A stretch of DNA of 64,000 nucleotides from Pseudolysinimonas kribbensis (GTDB lineage: Bacteria > Actinomycetota > Actinomycetes > Actinomycetales > Microbacteriaceae), in NCBI RefSeq assembly GCF_030161895.1, contig NZ_BSVB01000001.1, positions 2,542,001 to 2,606,000 of the forward strand. The letters run 5' to 3'. Shown here in pieces: positions 61,808-64,000 of this stretch. Each line of letters opens with the position of its first letter. Positions within the stretch are counted from its first letter, which is position 1. A model generated the notes under the pieces. That model was not told where the DNA came from. It saw nothing but the letters and a program-made list of their open reading frames with translations, and did not search any database. Position numbers and translations under genes: made by a program.

Positions 61808-62687
61808 GCGTGACGAGATGGATGTGCTGCGCCGGTTCAACCGGGCGTGGTCGCAGCGCGTCGGCGTGCTCGACGAGTCGTTCCTCGACTCCGGGCGACC
61901 GCTCGGCCCCTCGCGCGTGCTGTTCGAGATCGGCGACGCGCCGGGCGGGGCCATCGGGGTGCGTGAGCTGCGCGATCGGCTCGGCCTCGACGCCGGGCAC
62001 CTCAGCCGCCTCCTGCGCCGCCTGGAGGGCGACGGCCTGGTGACCACGACCGCCGATCCGGATGACGCACGCCGTCGGATCGCCCGGCTCACCGCGGCGG
62101 GCTCGCGGGCGTGGCGCGACCTGGAGGAGCGCTCCGACCGGGTCGCGCACGACATCCTGGCGCCGCTGTCCGGTTCGAGCCGCGCCCGGCTGGCCGACGC
62201 GTTGCGCACCGCCGACGCACTGGTCCGCGCCGCGACCGTGCGGTTCGCGGAGGTGGACGCGGGGCAGCAGCAGGCGCGAGCGGCGATGGACGCCTACTTC
62301 GCCGAGCTCGCCGAGCGGTTCCCCGCCGGATTCGATCCCGGCCCGCCCGCCGATCCGGCCGTGTACGCCCCGCCGAACGGCCGGTTCTTCGTCGCCGCCT
62401 CGGACGGGGTCGCGATCGCCTGCGGCGGCATCCAGCGCCTCGGCGACCGGGTGGCCGAGATCAAGCGGATGTGGGTCGATCCCGCCTGGCGGGGCCGCGG
62501 CATCGCGACGCGCCTGCTGACCCACCTGGAGCGCACCGCCGCCGCCGACGGCTTCGACGTCGTGCGGCTCGACACGAACCCGGTGCTCGCCGAGGCGATC
62601 GCCATGTACCGGCGCGCGGGCTATCGGGAGATCCCGCGCTACAACGACAATCCCTACGCGGGGCTCTGGTTCGAGAAGGCCGTCTGA
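61806..62687 (+). CDS. MarR-GNAT fusion: regulator plus N-acetyltransferase
   Basis: The 293-residue protein joins a MarR winged helix (about 1-140; GPSRVLFEIGDAPGG, IGVRELRDRLGLDAGHLSRL, then LRRLEGDGLVTTTADPDDARRR) to a GNAT acetyltransferase (about 165-293). The GNAT coenzyme A loop is MWVDPAWRGRGIATRLL (R/Q-x-x-G-x-G/A pattern), followed by LDTNPVLAEAIAMYRRAGYRE. Such fusions occur elsewhere in actinobacteria. The regulator half probably controls the gene itself through the palindrome over its start. The acetyl acceptor is unknown. Confidence 0.9.
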   Translation: MRDEMDVLRRFNRAWSQRVGVLDESFLDSGRPLGPSRVLFEIGDAPGGAIGVRELRDRLGLDAGHLSRLLRRLEGDGLVTTTADPDDARRRIARLTAAGSRAWRDLEERSDRVAHDILAPLSGSSRARLADALRTADALVRAATVRFAEVDAGQQQARAAMDAYFAELAERFPAGFDPGPPADPAVYAPPNGRFFVAASDGVAIACGGIQRLGDRVAEIKRMWVDPAWRGRGIATRLLTHLERTAAADGFDVVRLDTNPVLAEAIAMYRRAGYREIPRYNDNPYAGLWFEKAV

Positions 62688-62745
62688 GCGGCGCTCCACC
62701 CGCGGGTGGACGCGGTGGTCGGCGGCCGCCCGTAACATCGAACGA

Positions 62746-64000
62746 GTGGCACTCGAGCGGATGATCACGGCGCTGGAGCGCGCCCACGTGCTGGATGCGG
62801 CCCTCGAGTCCGCACATCGCGACGCCGACTTCTCGCTCATCGAGGGGCTCCGCGTTCCGCTGCTGGCAGCGCTGCTGCGGGCGCGGGGAACGGCGTCCGC
62901 GCTGCTCGCGGTGACCGCGACCAGTCGCGAGGCGCAGGCGGTGCTCGATGCCCTGCACTGCTACGCGCCGGATGCGACGGTGCTCGAACTGCCCGCCTGG
63001 GAGACGCTGCCGCACGAGCGTCTGTCGCCGAGCGCCGAGACCGTCGGGCGCCGGCTGCACGCGTTGCGTGCCGCGAAGCAGTGGGATCGCGCGGCACCGT
63101 TCGTGCTCGTCGCGAGCGTGCGATCCGCGCTGCAGCCGCTCGCCCCCGGCCTGGCGGACCTCGAGCCGCTCGAGCTGCGCGCCGGCGGCCGCGGCTACGA
63201 CCTCGCGGCGCTCGCGGGCCGGCTCGTCGAGATCGCCTACACGCGCGTCGACCTCGTCACCCGCCGGGGCGAGTTCGCGGTGCGCGGCGGCATCCTCGAC
63301 GTGTTCCCGCCCGCGGCCGAGCACCCGCTGCGAGCCGAGTTCTTCGGCGACGAGCTCGAGGCGCTGCGGGCGTTCTCGGTCGCGGATCAGCGCTCGCTGC
63401 CCGAGACCGTCGGGCACGCGGAGCTCGGACCGGCCCGCGAGCTGCTGCTGACCGACGCGGTGCGCCAACGGGCGGCCGAGATGCAGAGCGAGTTCCCGAC
63501 GCTGCAGCAGATGCTCGCGAAGATCGCGGAGGGCATCCCGGTCGAGGGCATGGAGTCGCTCGCGCCCGCGCTGCTCGACCGGCTCGTGCCGCTCACCGAC
63601 TACCTGCCTCCGGATGCCGCGATCGCCGTGCTCGGTCCCGAGCGCGTCGCGACCCGGGCCCTGCATCTCGGCGAGACCAACCGCGAGTTCCTCGACGCCG
63701 CGTGGAGCGCCGCGACGGCGGGTGCGCAGGCGCCGATCGACCTCGGCGCGGGCGACTTCCTCTCCGTGAACGGGCTGCGCACGGCCGCCGGCGACCGCAC
63801 GTGGTGGACGTTCAGCCCGTTCGACGCGGGCGACGAGGAGGGCATCCGCGTCGACGCCGAGCCCGTCCCGGCGTTCGCGGGCCGCGCGGAGGGCGCCGCC
63901 GACCACGTCGTCGAGCTGCTGCGCGACGGCTGGACCGTCGCGGTCGCGACCGCGGGAACCGGCCTGGTCGAGCGCGCGGCCGACGTGCTCGCCGGGCGCG
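62746..64000 (+). CDS. mfd: Transcription-repair coupling factor, N-terminal part (cut by window edge)
   Basis: Mfd removes RNA polymerase stalled at DNA lesions and recruits UvrA. The visible ~418 residues cover the UvrB-like N-terminal module: ELPAWETLPHERLSPSAETVGRRL and, in order, YTRVDLVTRRGEFAVRGGIL and DVFPPAAEHPLRAEFFGDE, then LRAFSVADQRSLPE. The helicase domains lie beyond the window. The GTG at 62746 is 7 nt after TAACAT (62733-62738), a leaderless arrangement. rplY-pth-mfd is a conserved actinobacterial order; here a remnant and a MarR-GNAT gene interrupt it. Confidence 0.95.
   Translation, partial: MALERMITALERAHVLDAALESAHRDADFSLIEGLRVPLLAALLRARGTASALLAVTATSREAQAVLDALHCYAPDATVLELPAWETLPHERLSPSAETVGRRLHALRAAKQWDRAAPFVLVASVRSALQPLAPGLADLEPLELRAGGRGYDLAALAGRLVEIAYTRVDLVTRRGEFAVRGGILDVFPPAAEHPLRAEFFGDELEALRAFSVADQRSLPETVGHAELGPARELLLTDAVRQRAAEMQSEFPTLQQMLAKIAEGIPVEGMESLAPALLDRLVPLTDYLPPDAAIAVLGPERVATRALHLGETNREFLDAAWSAATAGAQAPIDLGAGDFLSVNGLRTAAGDRTWWTFSPFDAGDEEGIRVDAEPVPAFAGRAEGAADHVVELLRDGWTVAVATAGTGLVERAADVLAGR

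Overview
The window looks like chromosomal DNA of a high-GC Gram-positive actinobacterium, most likely family Microbacteriaceae. This rests on the very high G+C, frequent GTG starts, O-mannosyltransferase (Pmt), the GGATGCC/GGCATCC word bias and the gene content; I have no database match. I see no prophage, IS element, CRISPR array or rRNA. No gene-free stretch exceeds about 250 bases.

Layout. 1-3 kb: the N-terminal part of a secreted Ig-like protein, pmt, and divergent rsmI. 3-8 kb: a sedolisin (S53) peptidase, a zinc-free quinone-oxidoreductase-like protein and a phytoene-dehydrogenase-like FAD protein. 8-14.4 kb: the housekeeping run metG-tatD-rsmA-ispE-ABC-F. 14.4-21.3 kb: an ArsR/SRPBCC pair, a DUF2207 membrane protein, an epimerase preceded by a coupled small ORF, an MFS transporter, a TMEM175-like channel and MarR. 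21.35 kb: tRNA-Gln(UUG). 21.6-26 kb: a ~1460-residue DUF11-repeat surface protein ending in a class-E sortase-type LAATG signal. 26-30.5 kb: an amino-acid catabolism locus (FAD oxidase, SDR, ornithine cyclodeaminase, Lrp/AsnC). 30.5-43.4 kb: a hexuronate/aldonate locus (three Gfo/Idh oxidoreductases, ManD, GntR regulator, a binding-protein ABC importer, UxaC, UxuB, GntK). 43.9-49.1 kb: a LacI regulator and a ChvE/MmsA/MmsB-type sugar importer. 49.1-51.3 kb: an MFS efflux pump divergent from TetR. 51.3-64 kb: glmU, prs, small envelope proteins, a CaiB-like CoA-transferase, gnd, a D-2-hydroxyacid dehydrogenase, rplY, pth, a MarR-GNAT fusion and the start of mfd.

How the sugar genes fit together: UxaC (glucuronate to fructuronate), UxuB (to mannonate) and ManD (to 2-keto-3-deoxygluconate) form a complete upper glucuronate route. 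GntK and the distant gnd would handle gluconate. A shared motif overlaps the -10 boxes of three promoters here, which suggests one regulon.

Two global features matter to a reader. First, 22 genes carry about 29 small indels, nearly all consistent with loss of one base in a G/C run, including essential metG and glmU. These are almost certainly sequence errors, so I annotate the genes as whole genes with frameshifts; every corrected length is a multiple of three. Second, about 20 genes have a TAnnnT box 5-8 nt before the start codon, which points to leaderless transcripts and was used to choose starts. The most unusual structural signal is a set of nested (outer stem, internal loop, inner stem) palindromes just downstream of genes.
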